64,000 nt of DNA from JAOBAU01 sp034667465 (GTDB lineage: Bacteria; Acidobacteriota; Thermoanaerobaculia; Gp7-AA8): assembly GCA_034667465.1 (NCBI GenBank), contig JAXDJV010000022.1, positions 1 through 64,000 of the forward strand. Reading direction: 5' to 3'. The notes beneath the pieces are model-generated. The model searched no databases and was not told the DNA's origin. It worked only from the letters and a program-made list of their open reading frames with translations. A program made the translations under genes and the position numbers. Shown here in pieces: positions 1 through 8,837 of the stretch. The first letter of the stretch is position 1; every line of letters starts with the position of its first letter.

Positions 1-1130
1 CGGTCTGCGTGAACGTCTGGCTGAACGCCGCGCTCACGGTGCCGGTCGTGACGCCCGGGTTGGTAACGGTGATGGTCTGGCAGTTGATGACGAGGGTGTA
101 CGTCGCACCGCTGCCGGTGCAGCCGTTGGCGTCAGTCGCCGTGACGACGATCGGGAACGAGCCGGTCTGCGTCGGCGTACCGGAGAGAACACCGGTCGAC
201 GTGTTGAGCGTGATGCCGGACGGCGGTGCGCCGGTCACCGACCAGGTGATCGTGCCGATGCCGCCGGTCTGCGTGAAGGTCTGGCTGAACGCCGCGTTGG
301 CCGTGCCGGTGGTGACGCCCGGATTCGTAACGGTGATCGTCTGGCAGGTGATCGTCAGCGTGTAGATCGCACCGTTGCCGGTGCAGCCGTTGCCGTCAGT
401 GACTGTAACGACGATCGGGAACGAACCGACCTGCGTCGGCGTGCCGGAGAGAACGCCGCCGGTGGAAAGCGCGAGGCCGGCCGGGAGCGTGCTCGACGTC
501 GTGAACGTCGCGCCGCCAATCGAACCGGTCTGCGTGAAGGTCTGGCTGAACGCCGCGGCTGCGACGCCGCTGTTCACGCCGGGGTTCGTCACGGTAATGG
601 TCTGGCAGTTGATCGTCAGCGTGTAGCTCGCGCCGTTGCCGGTGCAACCGTTGCCGTCAGTGACGGTGACGACGATCGGGAACGTGCCGGTTACGGTCGG
701 CGCGCCTGAGAGAACGCCGCCGGTCGAAAGCGAGAGACCGGTCGGGAGCGCGCTTGCAGTCGTGAACGTCGCGCCGCCGATGGCGCCGGTCTGCGTGAAT
801 GTCTGGCTGAACGCCGCGCCTGCGACGCCGCTGTTCACGCCGGGGTTGGTCACGGAGATGGTCTGGCAACCGACGACGAGCGTGTACGTCGCGCTCGTGC
901 CTGTGCAGCCGTTGCCATCTGTCACGGTGACGACGATCGGGAACGAGCCGGTCTGCGTCGGCGTACCGGAGAGCGTGCCGTTCGTCGCCAGCGTGATGCC
1001 GGTCGGGAGCGTGCTCGCGGTCGTGAACGTCGCGCCACCGACTGCGCCGGTCTGCGTGAATGTCTGGCTGAAGGCGGAGCCGGCCGTTGCCGACGTTACG
1101 CCAGGTGCGGTGACCACGATGTTGTTGCAG
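1..1130 (-). repeat. Tandem 261-264 bp coding repeats
   Basis: The same phrase (CGGTCTGCGTGAA on the plus strand) recurs at 1, 265, 526, 787 and 1048, a spacing of 264, 261, 261 and 261 bp. Each unit encodes one Ig-like domain of 87-88 residues and keeps the frame. DNA identity between units is high, so the array is likely prone to recombination and copy-number change. It continues past the window start. Confidence 0.9.
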
Positions 1131-3769
1131 ACCGTGATCGTGAACGACTGCGGCGCGCTGCCGGCGACATTGGTCGCCGTGATGGTGATCGAGTAAACGC
1201 CGCCGCTGCCGTTGGCCGCGGTACCGCCGAGCGTCGCGGTGCCGTTGCCGTTATCGACGAAAGTGATGCCGGTCGGCAGTGCGCCGGTCTCGCCGAGCGC
1301 CGGCGCCGGGAAGCCGGTCGTCGTGACGCTGAACGTCGCCGGAGTACCGGCCTGGAAGTTCGTGGCGTTGCCGCTGGTGATGGCCGGCGCTTCATTGATC
1401 GTGATTGACAGCGTCTGCTGCACCGTCCCGCCGACGCCATTGTTGGCGTTGACGGTGATGCTGTAGATGCCGCCGACCGCGGTCGGAGTACCGGAGAGCG
1501 TCGCCGTGCCGTTCGTGTTGTCGACGAAGCTCAGGCCGGCCGGCAGCGCGCCGGTCTCGGTCAGTGCCGGTGTCGGGAAGCCGGTCGTCGTGATCGAGAA
1601 CGTGCCCGCCTGATTGCGCGTGAACGTTGCGCCGGCCGGGCTCGTGATCGCCGGCGGCTGATTGACGATCAGCGTGAAGTTCTGAATCGGGCTCGAGCCG
1701 TGCGGGTTCGTCGCCTGGAAAGTGATCGGATACGAGCCGCCGGTGTTGGCTGCCGGAGTGCCGGAAAGAACGCCGGTACCCTTGTTCGGTCCCGTCCCAT
1801 CAACAAACGTCACGCCCGCCGGCAGTGCGCCAACCTCGGCGATCGACGGTTTCGGAAGACCATTCGTCGTGACCGTGAACGTGCCCGCCTGACTGACGAC
1901 GAACGTCGTCGTGTTCGCGCTCGTGATCGCCGGAATCTTGTCGACGTTCGCTGCCGACGTCTGCGGGGCGGAGGTATCGACGCCGCCATTCGCGACGCCG
2001 CCGTTGTCATGCGCGCGAATCGTAAGAGTCGCGACACCGCTCATGCCGACGATCGGCGTGAAGTGCAGCACACCCGCCGCGTCGATGGACGGCTGCACGC
2101 TGAAGAGCGCGTTGTTGTCGTTGGTGACGAGGTAGTTGATGGCCTGTCCGAGCTCGTCGGACGCGCCGCCGTTCGATGAGGTGACGAACGGGATCGACTG
2201 CGGTCCATCGGTGTCGAGGACCGTGACCGGAGCGTTGGTCGCGAAGACCGGCGCATCGTTGACCGGCGTTACGGTCAGCGCAACCGTGACGCTGTTGCCG
2301 TTGGCGATGCCGTCGTTGACGCGATACGTGAAGCTGTCGCTCGCGCCGGTGACGCTGTCATTGACGTATGTGAATCCGCCACCCGGCAGCATCGTGAGGT
2401 TGCCGTGCGCCGGCGGCGTGACGACCACGGCAGTCCAGAAACTCTGCGGCGTATCGACGTCGGTGTCATTCGCGAACAGACCCGGAGCCGGAACGTTGAG
2501 CGTCGCTCCTTCGAGCAGCGCATAACCGTCGGCGACGGCGACCGGCGGAATGTCGGGCGAGATCGTGATCGTGACCGTCGCGACATTCGACGTCGAGGAG
2601 CCGTCGGCCGCGCGGTACGTGAAGCTGTCGGTCAGCGTATTGCTGCCGTCATGCGTGTAGGTGAAAGAGCCGTCCGCATTGAGCGTGACCGTTCCATGCG
2701 ACGGGTTCGACGCCAGCTGCGCATGCAGCGTGTCGCCGTCGGCGTCGCTGTCGTTGATCAGCACGCCCTTCGCGGGAACCGTCAGCGTGCCGCGATGCGC
2801 GACGGTGTAGCCGCTGTCGGGAAGCGCGTGCGGCGCGGTATTCGTCGTGATGTCGATCCGCACCTGCGCCGTGTTCGAGTCGACCGTTCCGTTGCTGGCC
2901 TTGTAGCGGAAGCTGTCCTGCGGTGCGTTCGAGCCGTCATGCAGATAGACGAACGAGCCGTTCGCATTGAGCGTCAGTGCGCCGTGCTGCGGACCGGAAA
3001 CGAGGATGGCGCTGAGCGGAGCACCGTTTGGACTGATGTCGTTGCCGAGGATGCCGGGCGCGGCGACGTTGAGCGCCTGGCCGATCAGAACGAAGAAGCT
3101 GTCGTCGACTGCCGTCGGTGCGTTGCGATTGTTGCGAAGCTCGAACGCAAAATAGAGATGCGTATTACCCGCATATCCATAGATGTTGGTGAAGCGGAAG
3201 TTCGACGAGCCGGTGCTGGCGTTGCCGTCGACGAGCGGAGCGATCATGCCCCAGTCGGAGAGATCGCCATCCAGAGTGATCGAGCGCGAAGTTCCCGGTC
3301 CCGAACGGCGGCGGCCGACATGGTCCGGGAAAAGAATCGGTGAGCTGTCGCTGCGGCTGAGAATCACATCCGCGAGTCCGCCGGAGGATGCGACGAAGGC
3401 GACGTGTGCGCTGTCGATCGGACTCTCGGAGAGCTCGCTGAACGACACTTTCGTTTCCACGACCACTTTGCCACTCGGATCGGTGCCGACCGCCCAGCCG
3501 CTGTTGTCGACGGTGATCGGCGCCGCGAAGGTGCCGTTTACGCACTGCTGGCGGCTGACGCCGGTTACGCGCTGTACGCCGCCGACGATGTCGACCGTTG
3601 TCGTCAGCACCGCTTCGACGCCGGAGAACGTCCCGTTGCCGGTGATGACCGAGCAGCCGGTGGACGGCTGGTTGTCGAGGTCGAGGAGAACTTTGAAGTC
3701 TGCAGCCTGAGCAGCGATGGATGCAAAGACGGCAATTAAAAAGAACGCGGACGCGCGAAATGACTTCAT
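1..3769 (-). CDS. Very large secreted Ig/cadherin-like repeat protein (C-terminal part beyond window)
   Basis: The minus frame opens with ATG at 3769 and stays open to the window edge, giving at least 1256 residues. Residues 1-22 form a signal peptide (MKSFRASAFFLIAVFASIAA). About 190 residues of unique sequence follow. From about residue 216 there are several cadherin-like/VCBS-type repeats, recognised by motifs such as TLNADGSFTYTHDGSN and GVLINDSDADGDTL. From about residue 600 there are putative Ig (He_PIG-like) domains with motifs such as ALPAGVTFVDG and GVLSGTP. The last part seen is a tandem array of 87-88-residue units. Proteins of this kind are exported and act in adhesion or as surface structures; the precise role here is unknown. 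It is a stand-alone gene with about 245 bp of non-coding DNA upstream. Confidence 0.85.
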   Translation of the reverse strand, partial: MKSFRASAFFLIAVFASIAAQAADFKVLLDLDNQPSTGCSVITGNGTFSGVEAVLTTTVDIVGGVQRVTGVSRQQCVNGTFAAPITVDNSGWAVGTDPSGKVVVETKVSFSELSESPIDSAHVAFVASSGGLADVILSRSDSSPILFPDHVGRRRSGPGTSRSITLDGDLSDWGMIAPLVDGNASTGSSNFRFTNIYGYAGNTHLYFAFELRNNRNAPTAVDDSFFVLIGQALNVAAPGILGNDISPNGAPLSAILVSGPQHGALTLNANGSFVYLHDGSNAPQDSFRYKASNGTVDSNTAQVRIDITTNTAPHALPDSGYTVAHRGTLTVPAKGVLINDSDADGDTLHAQLASNPSHGTVTLNADGSFTYTHDGSNTLTDSFTYRAADGSSTSNVATVTITISPDIPPVAVADGYALLEGATLNVPAPGLFANDTDVDTPQSFWTAVVVTPPAHGNLTMLPGGGFTYVNDSVTGASDSFTYRVNDGIANGNSVTVALTVTPVNDAPVFATNAPVTVLDTDGPQSIPFVTSSNGGASDELGQAINYLVTNDNNALFSVQPSIDAAGVLHFTPIVGMSGVATLTIRAHDNGGVANGGVDTSAPQTSAANVDKIPAITSANTTTFVVSQAGTFTVTTNGLPKPSIAEVGALPAGVTFVDGTGPNKGTGVLSGTPAANTGGSYPITFQATNPHGSSPIQNFTLIVNQPPAITSPAGATFTRNQAGTFSITTTGFPTPALTETGALPAGLSFVDNTNGTATLSGTPTAVGGIYSITVNANNGVGGTVQQTLSITINEAPAITSGNATNFQAGTPATFSVTTTGFPAPALGETGALPTGITFVDNGNGTATLGGTAANGSGGVYSITITATNVAGSAPQSFTITVCNNIVVTAPGVTSATAGSAFSQTFTQTGAVGGATFTTASTLPTGITLATNGTLSGTPTQTGSFPIVVTVTDGNGCTGTSATYTLVVGCQTISVTNPGVNSGVAGAAFSQTFTQTGAIGGATFTTASALPTGLSLSTGGVLSGAPTVTGTFPIVVTVTDGNGCTGNGASYTLTINCQTITVTNPGVNSGVAAAAFSQTFTQTGSIGGATFTTSSTLPAGLALSTGGVLSGTPTQVGSFPIVVTVTDGNGCTGNGAIYTLTITCQTITVTNPGVTTGTANAAFSQTFTQTGGIGTITWSVTGAPPSGITLNTSTGVLSGTPTQTGSFPIVVTATDANGCTGSGATYTLVINCQTITVTNPGVTTGTVSAAFSQTFTQT

Positions 3770-4005
3770 GGATTCCTCACCTGTTATCTGGACCATCGGC
3801 CACGCCGGGAAAATGCGCGGCTTCTCAGCGGAACGTTACCGGAACTGGACGGTGGAGATGATACCAGCTTCCCTGAACCTGCGTTAGCACGGCAAAAATG
3901 TCCCGGTAGCTTTCCATACGTCGGCACCGGTCCTGACCGATTCTTCCGTTTCTTCCGGAAACACGGTTATGTGTCGTTGTCGCCTCAACATAGGTCCACC
4001 GACAG

Positions 4006-4011
4006 TAGAAT
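4006..4011 (+). promoter_or_regulatory. Putative -10 box, leaderless start
   Basis: TAGAAT lies 6 nt before the ATG at 4018 (spacer GACGTG). There is no Shine-Dalgarno, so transcription would begin at or beside the start codon. No good -35 was seen. Confidence 0.4.
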
Positions 4012-4017
4012 GACGTG

Positions 4018-4671
4018 ATGCCCGTCATCTCCTGTCCCGATTGCGGTCGCGACGTTTCGCCGCTCGCGCCGGCATGCCCGCATTGCGGCCGTCCCTCCCC
4101 CGCCGCCGCCACGCCGCTCGCGCCGCTCGCGGCTGCGGTTCCTCCGGCCGGCGCAGCGTTCGCCGAAGAAACACTCTGGCGAGGCACGCCATCAGCCGTC
4201 GTGCTCCTCGGGCCGCTGATCGTCATCGTCATCGCGGCCGTCGGAATTCAGCTGCTTGCGCGATTCGCAGCGGGCCGCGCCCTCGATTTCGAAGCATCCG
4301 AGCGGATCCTCACCATCGGCTGGTGGGCGACCGGCATCATCGCGCTCGTCCTCATCGTCCGCGTGCTCATGTCGCTGCTCCGCATCCGCGGCACGCTCTA
4401 CACGGTCACCAGTCAGCGAGTGATGATCGAGCGCGGTCTCGTCTCGAAGAGTCTCTCGGAGATCGATCTTCGCTACGTAGACGACACCCAGTTCCAGCAG
4501 GGCGTCCTCGATCGCATCCTCGGTATCGGCAACGTGACGCTCATCTCCTCCGACAAATCGACGCCGACGTACACGCTGCACGGCGTCCCCGATCCCCGCA
4601 ACCTCCGCGAAACGATCCGTTCCCACGCTTACCGCGTCAGCCAGCGCCAGCTCTTCACCCGCGCCACGTAA
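4018..4671 (+). CDS. Zinc-ribbon and PH-domain membrane protein
   Basis: The protein has about 217 residues. The N-terminus holds a CPDC...CPHC zinc ribbon (residues 6-25). A proline/alanine linker and two hydrophobic segments follow (about residues 60-85 and 100-120). The C-terminal half resembles bacterial PH (bPH2/YdbS-like) domains: LYTVTSQRVMIERGL, then a conserved IDLRYVDDTQ stretch and GNVTLISSD. Such proteins sit in the inner membrane with a cytoplasmic PH fold; their function is poorly known. ATG 4018 was preferred over the GTG at 4015 because a -10-like box is placed for a leaderless start there. Confidence 0.75.
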   Translation: MPVISCPDCGRDVSPLAPACPHCGRPSPAAATPLAPLAAAVPPAGAAFAEETLWRGTPSAVVLLGPLIVIVIAAVGIQLLARFAAGRALDFEASERILTIGWWATGIIALVLIVRVLMSLLRIRGTLYTVTSQRVMIERGLVSKSLSEIDLRYVDDTQFQQGVLDRILGIGNVTLISSDKSTPTYTLHGVPDPRNLRETIRSHAYRVSQRQLFTRAT

Positions 4672-4802
4672 GGTGGTACCGTTGCTTTCCCCACACGACA
4701 GCCGTCCGGCTGCCTCGATCCCTCTTTCCACGCACCGCACACACGATGATGAGATCTCTCCGACTGGAGCATCCAGCCGCGCCGGTGCATCACGCATTCG
4801 GT

Positions 4803-4808
4803 TATACT
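4803..4808 (+). promoter_or_regulatory. Putative -10 box of the mazEF-like operon
   Basis: TATACT ends 6 nt before the ATG at 4815. The predicted transcription start coincides with the start codon, and no ribosome binding site is visible. A CGGTT...AACCG pair flanks the start and could be an autoregulatory site. Confidence 0.4.
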
Positions 4809-4814
4809 CGCGGT

Positions 4815-5051
4815 ATGAAAACCGCTGTTTCCATCCCGGACGAAGTCTTCGAGAAAGTCGAGCGTCTCGCGCGCCGCGAGAAGCGGTCTCGAAGCGAAGT
4901 ATTCAGCGCCGCACTGAAGGAGTACGTCGCCCGGCATGCTCCGGACGAAGTGACGGAAGCCATCAATCGCGCATGCGATGAAATCGGCGATCAGACGGAC
5001 GAATTCACCGTGGCGGCGTCACGTCGCATTCTGGAGAGCACCGAGTGGTGA
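4815..5051 (+). CDS. MazE-like ribbon-helix-helix antitoxin
   Basis: A 78-residue protein. The N-terminus has a ribbon-helix-helix pattern: a beta strand (MKTAVSIPDEVFEKVERLA), then a basic turn and a helix (EKRSRSEVFSAALKEYV). The acidic C-terminal tail (TEAINRACDEIGDQTDEF) is what normally wraps the toxin. It overlaps the downstream PemK/MazF-like gene by a few bases, which is the classical antitoxin-first arrangement. Expected role: neutralise the toxin and repress the operon. The antitoxin family call rests on pattern and context. Confidence 0.8.
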   Translation: MKTAVSIPDEVFEKVERLARREKRSRSEVFSAALKEYVARHAPDEVTEAINRACDEIGDQTDEFTVAASRRILESTEW

Positions 5052-5389
5052 TCTCGCAGGGGGAAATATGGTGGGCAAATCTCCCTGAGCCCATCGGGTC
5101 CGCTCCCGGCTTTCGGCGACCCGTCGTCATCATTCAAAGCGACGCGTACAACCGCAGCCGAATTGCCACTGTCGTGTGCGTGCCGCTTACATCCAACACC
5201 GCCTGGGCCGACGTCCCGGGAAACGTGCTCCTGACCGCTCAGGCGACAAACCTGCCAAAAGCCTCCGTGGCGAACACCTCGCACGTGATCGCCATCGACA
5301 GGAGCCTGCTCTTTGAACGCGTGGGAAAGCTCTCTCGTGCGCGGCTGGAACTGATCCTGTCCGGCCTCGACATCGTTCTCGGACGATAG
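5045..5389 (+). CDS. PemK/MazF-family endoribonuclease toxin
   Basis: A protein of 113-114 residues with the MazF family hallmarks: the N-terminal GEIWWANLPEPIGS strand-loop, RRPVVIIQSDAYN, and the mid-protein TVVCVPLTSN segment. The C-terminus (LSRARLELILSGLDIVLG) also fits the family. MazF toxins are sequence-specific mRNA interferases that stop translation when the antitoxin is degraded. Two adjacent GTG codons (5045 and 5048) can start it; both overlap the antitoxin stop, implying translational coupling. No truncation is seen. Confidence 0.88.
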   Translation: MVISQGEIWWANLPEPIGSAPGFRRPVVIIQSDAYNRSRIATVVCVPLTSNTAWADVPGNVLLTAQATNLPKASVANTSHVIAIDRSLLFERVGKLSRARLELILSGLDIVLGR

Positions 5390-5448
5390 GCGCTCAGCCT
5401 TCTGAAATGCACGATATGCGCACGTTGACTTACGCCCTGTTACCGCCT

Positions 5449-5464
5449 ACGTTGAAACGAACGT
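5449..5464. promoter_or_regulatory. Inverted repeat abutting the imuA start
   Basis: ACGTT-GAAACG-AACGT is a perfect 5-bp inverted repeat ending at the base before the imuA ATG. imuA operons are normally LexA-controlled, so this is a candidate operator. It does not match the E. coli or the standard Gram-positive LexA box, and could be chance. Confidence 0.25.
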
Positions 5465-6289
5465 ATGGCCTTCCCCGCTCTCGAATTTGAACTGCCGCCG
5501 CCACCGGTCATCGCGCCTTCCCAAAGTGAGGAAGTGACGCGGCTTCGCGCGCAGCTCGCGCAGTCGGTGGCAGCGAAAGTATCGAACGGGACGGAGCTGA
5601 TTCGCGCGCTGGCGAAACAGCGTCGCGATGAAGTCGTCCCGACGACACTTCTCCCGTTCGACGAGCTTCTCGGCGGTGGTCTCGCGCGCGGAAAGATGAC
5701 GGAGATCGCCGGCCGCGGCGCGCGCTTCTCCGTCGTGCTCGCTGCACTCGCCGCCGCGACGTCGATGGGCGAAGCGGCTGCGCTCATCGATGCCGGCGAT
5801 CACTTCGATCCGCAACTGGCCGAAGCGAATGGCGTCGATCTCGGCCGCCTGTTGTGGGTCCGTCCGCAAACGATGCAGGAGGCCGCGATCGCCGCGGAGA
5901 TGATCGGCACGACCGGCTTTCAGCTCATCGTGCTCGACGCCGGCATTCCGCCGCTTCGCGGCCGCCGGCTTCCCGACGCGACGTGGGTCCGCCTCGCGCG
6001 CACCGCGGAAGCACACGGCAACGCGCTGCTCATCTCGACGCCGTATCCGATCACCGGCACCGCATCGGAAGCGGTGATCCGCAGCCGATCGCTGCGGCCG
6101 CACTGGATCAGCGGCGAGCTGCTCGCGGCGATGGAAGCAGAGCTGACGCTCGAGAAACATCGCCATCGAAAACCGGGGACGAGCGCGATGCTGCGGTTCG
6201 CGGCGTTCGAGTCGATCCCGACGATGCATTCGCATCGCAACGTGCTCACCTTCACCCGTTCGCCTCGCGATCTTCGTGCAGCGCGATGA
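5465..6289 (+). CDS. imuA: ImuA, RecA/SulA-like mutagenesis protein
   Basis: A 274-residue protein. The core resembles RecA/SulA folds: FDELLGGGLARGKMTEIAG where RecA has its Walker A loop, then LIDAGDHFDP and a LIVLDAG Walker B-like strand. The P-loop GxxxxGKT is not complete, as is usual for ImuA. ImuA works with ImuB and the DnaE2-type polymerase ImuC in error-prone translesion synthesis after DNA damage. It overlaps imuB by 4 bp (ATGA). No Shine-Dalgarno precedes the ATG. Confidence 0.82.
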   Translation: MAFPALEFELPPPPVIAPSQSEEVTRLRAQLAQSVAAKVSNGTELIRALAKQRRDEVVPTTLLPFDELLGGGLARGKMTEIAGRGARFSVVLAALAAATSMGEAAALIDAGDHFDPQLAEANGVDLGRLLWVRPQTMQEAAIAAEMIGTTGFQLIVLDAGIPPLRGRRLPDATWVRLARTAEAHGNALLISTPYPITGTASEAVIRSRSLRPHWISGELLAAMEAELTLEKHRHRKPGTSAMLRFAAFESIPTMHSHRNVLTFTRSPRDLRAAR

Positions 6290-7779
6290 CTCGCCTCGCC
6301 TGCTTTCATGTCCCGCTCTTCCTGCTCGCGGCGCGTCTCCGGAGTGAGCCGGAGCTCGTCGACGATGCCGTGGTGATCGTCGAGGGAAACGGCACCGCTT
6401 CGCATGTCGTCGCGGCAACGCGACGGGCGCGGCGAAAAGGAATCGTCGCCGGGATGTCGCTCGCGCAGGCGCGATCGCTGATGCCGAAGCTGATCGCGCG
6501 CGGACGCGATGCCGAATGCGAACGAACGGCGCAGGAGGCGCTGCTCGAAGCGGCCGAGACGTTTTCACCGCGCGTCGAAGATGCCGGCGAAGGCATCGCC
6601 TATCTCGACATCAGCGGCATGGAGCGGCACTTCGATCGCGAAGAAGAGCTGGCCAAAGCGGCGATCCGCGCCATCGATGCGATCGGTCTTCCCGGCCGCG
6701 TCGGCATCGCCGGCAGCAAGCTCGCCGCGCGCGTTGCGGCGGAGCTGCCGAAGTCGCCCGTCGTCGTGCCGCCGCACGATGAAGCGGGCTTTCTCGCGCC
6801 GCTGCCGCTCATGCGTCTCGCGCCGGAGCTCGAGGCCGCATCGACGCTGCAACGATGGGGCATCAATTCCATCGGCGAGCTCGCCTCGCTTCCGGAAAGC
6901 GAGATCGCCAGCCGCCTCGGTGAGCTCGGACGCGATCTTCATCGCGCCGCACGCGGCATCGACGTTCGTCCGCTCGTACCGCGCGCCACACCGCCCGAGT
7001 TCCGCGAAGGGATGGACCTCGAGTGGCCGCTCGTCGCGCTCGAACCGTTCCTTTTCATCGCCGCCGCCGCGCTCGAACGGCTGTCGAAGCGACTCGAGAT
7101 CCAGGGCTTCTCATGCAATCGGATCGAGCTGACGCTCACGCTCGAACCGGACGGCTATGACGCGCGCGCCATCGAGCTCGCCGCACCGACGCGCGATGTC
7201 AAAACGATGCTGACGCTCATCCGTCTCGATCTCGAAAAGAAACCGCCCGGCGCGCCGGTGATCGGATTCGCACTCGTCGCGCATCCCGATCGGCCGCGCC
7301 GCGCGCAACTGTCGCTCTTCGGTCCGGCCGTGCTCTCGCCGGAAAAACTGGCGACGACGATTGCGCGACTCGTCGCCATGCTCGGTGAAGATCGCGTCGG
7401 AATGGCGATGACGGTCGACGGTCATCTGCCGGAACGTTTCGCCGTCGGTGATTTCGCTCCGCCGCCACCGCCCGACATTCGCCGCGCGCCGCGTCGCGCA
7501 CGAGGTCTGCTCGCGGCGCGCACGTTCCGTCCGCCCATTCCGATCGAAGTCATCACGCGCGAGACCGCCGACGGCGAGCGCATCGATGCGATTCGCGGCC
7601 ACGAGGAGATTCACGGCAAAGTGCGCATCGCATCGGGTCCGTGGCGTGTCGAAGAAGGATGGTGGCGCGACGCGCCGGCCGATCGCGAATACTGGGACAT
7701 CGAGCTCGATCGCGGTGTCTACCGTTTGTATCGCACCGCCGCGAGCGAGTGGTTCATCGATGCGCAGTTTGGTGCATAA
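6286..7779 (+). CDS. imuB: ImuB, inactive Y-family polymerase homologue
   Basis: A 497-residue protein with the Y-family architecture: palm/fingers (about 1-230), little finger, and a long C-terminal tail. The first catalytic aspartate of DinB-type enzymes is replaced (ACFHVPLF), and the DE pair is reduced to YLDISG. This agrees with the known loss of activity in ImuB. A beta-clamp-binding motif QLSLF is present at about residue 341. The C-terminal tail (WRVEEGWW, DRGVYRLYR) is typical of ImuB. It should bridge the clamp, ImuA and ImuC. No imuC/dnaE2 follows; the next gene is an M23 peptidase. Confidence 0.9.
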   Translation: MTRLACFHVPLFLLAARLRSEPELVDDAVVIVEGNGTASHVVAATRRARRKGIVAGMSLAQARSLMPKLIARGRDAECERTAQEALLEAAETFSPRVEDAGEGIAYLDISGMERHFDREEELAKAAIRAIDAIGLPGRVGIAGSKLAARVAAELPKSPVVVPPHDEAGFLAPLPLMRLAPELEAASTLQRWGINSIGELASLPESEIASRLGELGRDLHRAARGIDVRPLVPRATPPEFREGMDLEWPLVALEPFLFIAAAALERLSKRLEIQGFSCNRIELTLTLEPDGYDARAIELAAPTRDVKTMLTLIRLDLEKKPPGAPVIGFALVAHPDRPRRAQLSLFGPAVLSPEKLATTIARLVAMLGEDRVGMAMTVDGHLPERFAVGDFAPPPPPDIRRAPRRARGLLAARTFRPPIPIEVITRETADGERIDAIRGHEEIHGKVRIASGPWRVEEGWWRDAPADREYWDIELDRGVYRLYRTAASEWFIDAQFGA

Positions 7780-7845
7780 AAGCGGTGAGGCCTTTACAAG
7801 CTCAGCTGCGTTATTTACACTTCGCGGCGTCGCTCCCAGTTGACC

Positions 7846-8622
7846 ATGGAACTCAAAAACGCTCGCAGTGGGTGGGCTGGCAGGCTGCTTCTGCCCGGTG
7901 TGATGTTTCTTGTTCTCTCCGCCTGCGCGACCATTCCCTTCGATCGCACGCCTTCAGGGCCGCAGCCGGTTGAGACAAAAGTGCTGCTCTCCGATGAGGA
8001 TGATTTCGGCCAGCTCGTCGCTCAGATGCGCGCCGATCTCAACCGCTACAACAGCCGCGACGTCGCGCGGAAGCCGTCGATCACCCCCACGGCGCAGTCA
8101 GCGAAAGCGCGCGACAAAGAATTCGCCGACCGCGCCCGCGCGCTTTTCGCGCCGCTCGGCGGAATCCGGATGCCGGTCGTCGGCGTCCACATCGGCGATC
8201 TCGATGACAGCTGGCACGCGCCGCGCGACGGCGGCGTCCGGCAGCACAAAGGAATCGATATCTTCGCGCCGCGCGGCACCGAAGTCGTCGCCGTCACGGA
8301 CGGCATCATCAGTTACATCGGCGATCAGCGCCTCGGCGGTCACTGCATCTGGCTGACGACCGAGAATGGCGCGTCGTTCTATTACGCGCATCTCGATCGC
8401 TGGGCACCCGGTCTTTACGAAGGGATGGAAGTGCAGAGCGGCGATCTCCTCGGCTTCGTCGGCAACACCGGCAACGCCGCGCACACGCCGTCGCATCTCC
8501 ACTTCGGCGTCAACGAAGACGACACCATGGTGAATCCGTATCCGATCCTCACCCGCGCCGCGTACGTGGCGCGCGCACATCCGCACGTCGAACTGAGCGG
8601 CGGCTTTGCCGGAACGCGGTAG
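7846..8622 (+). CDS. M23-family murein endopeptidase, lipoprotein
   Basis: A 258-residue protein. The N-terminus is a lipoprotein signal with lipobox LSAC at about residues 25-28. The C-terminal half is a complete LytM/M23 domain: H134-x3-D138 (HKGIDIFAPRGTEV) and HLH 217-219, followed by FGVNEDDTMVNPYPI. These residues bind the zinc that cleaves peptidoglycan cross-links. Attachment to a membrane lipid is expected, acting in cell-wall remodelling. ATG 7846 was chosen because it gives a proper lipoprotein signal. The gene stands alone. Confidence 0.88.
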   Translation: MELKNARSGWAGRLLLPGVMFLVLSACATIPFDRTPSGPQPVETKVLLSDEDDFGQLVAQMRADLNRYNSRDVARKPSITPTAQSAKARDKEFADRARALFAPLGGIRMPVVGVHIGDLDDSWHAPRDGGVRQHKGIDIFAPRGTEVVAVTDGIISYIGDQRLGGHCIWLTTENGASFYYAHLDRWAPGLYEGMEVQSGDLLGFVGNTGNAAHTPSHLHFGVNEDDTMVNPYPILTRAAYVARAHPHVELSGGFAGTR

Positions 8623-8728
8623 CCGGATGCTTCCTCGCGTTTTCGCATCGCCTGACGAACGAACAGTCCGCGAGCTCTATCACCTCAACAGCGATTTCTT
8701 CGGCCGATCGGTCCGCATGCACCCTGAT

Positions 8729-8754
8729 GTCATCCTGAACGTCAGTGAAGGATC
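8729..8754 (+). repeat. Half-copy of a palindromic REP-like repeat
   Basis: These 26 bases (beginning GTCATCCTGAACGTCAGTG and ending AAGGATC) match the left arm of the 102-bp palindrome at 57020-57121 at most positions. No right arm is found. It lies in the 215-bp gap between the M23 gene and folK, where no convincing gene was seen. The gap also contains a short GCGCTC-GTC-GAGCGC hairpin. Confidence 0.7.
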
Positions 8755-8837
8755 CGGGAGGGCGGGGCACGATGCAGGTGACGACGGTCAACGCGCTCGT
8801 CGAGCGCATCACGAAAATGCGCGGATGACGCAGCGTT

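Noticed and set aside
1..3740. Several plus-strand open frames rich in Val/Pro or Arg across the giant repeat gene
   Set aside because: They mirror the tandem repeats of the minus-strand gene; no initiation signals, low complexity, and the minus frame has a signal peptide and recognised domains.
5390..5464. Leaderless -10 box for imuA
   Set aside because: No TANNNT sequence at the required distance from ATG 5465.
8772..8828. An 18-codon ORF (MQVTTVNALVERITKMRG) between the M23 gene and folK
   Set aside because: No promoter, no Shine-Dalgarno and no conserved context; may be a gene remnant.
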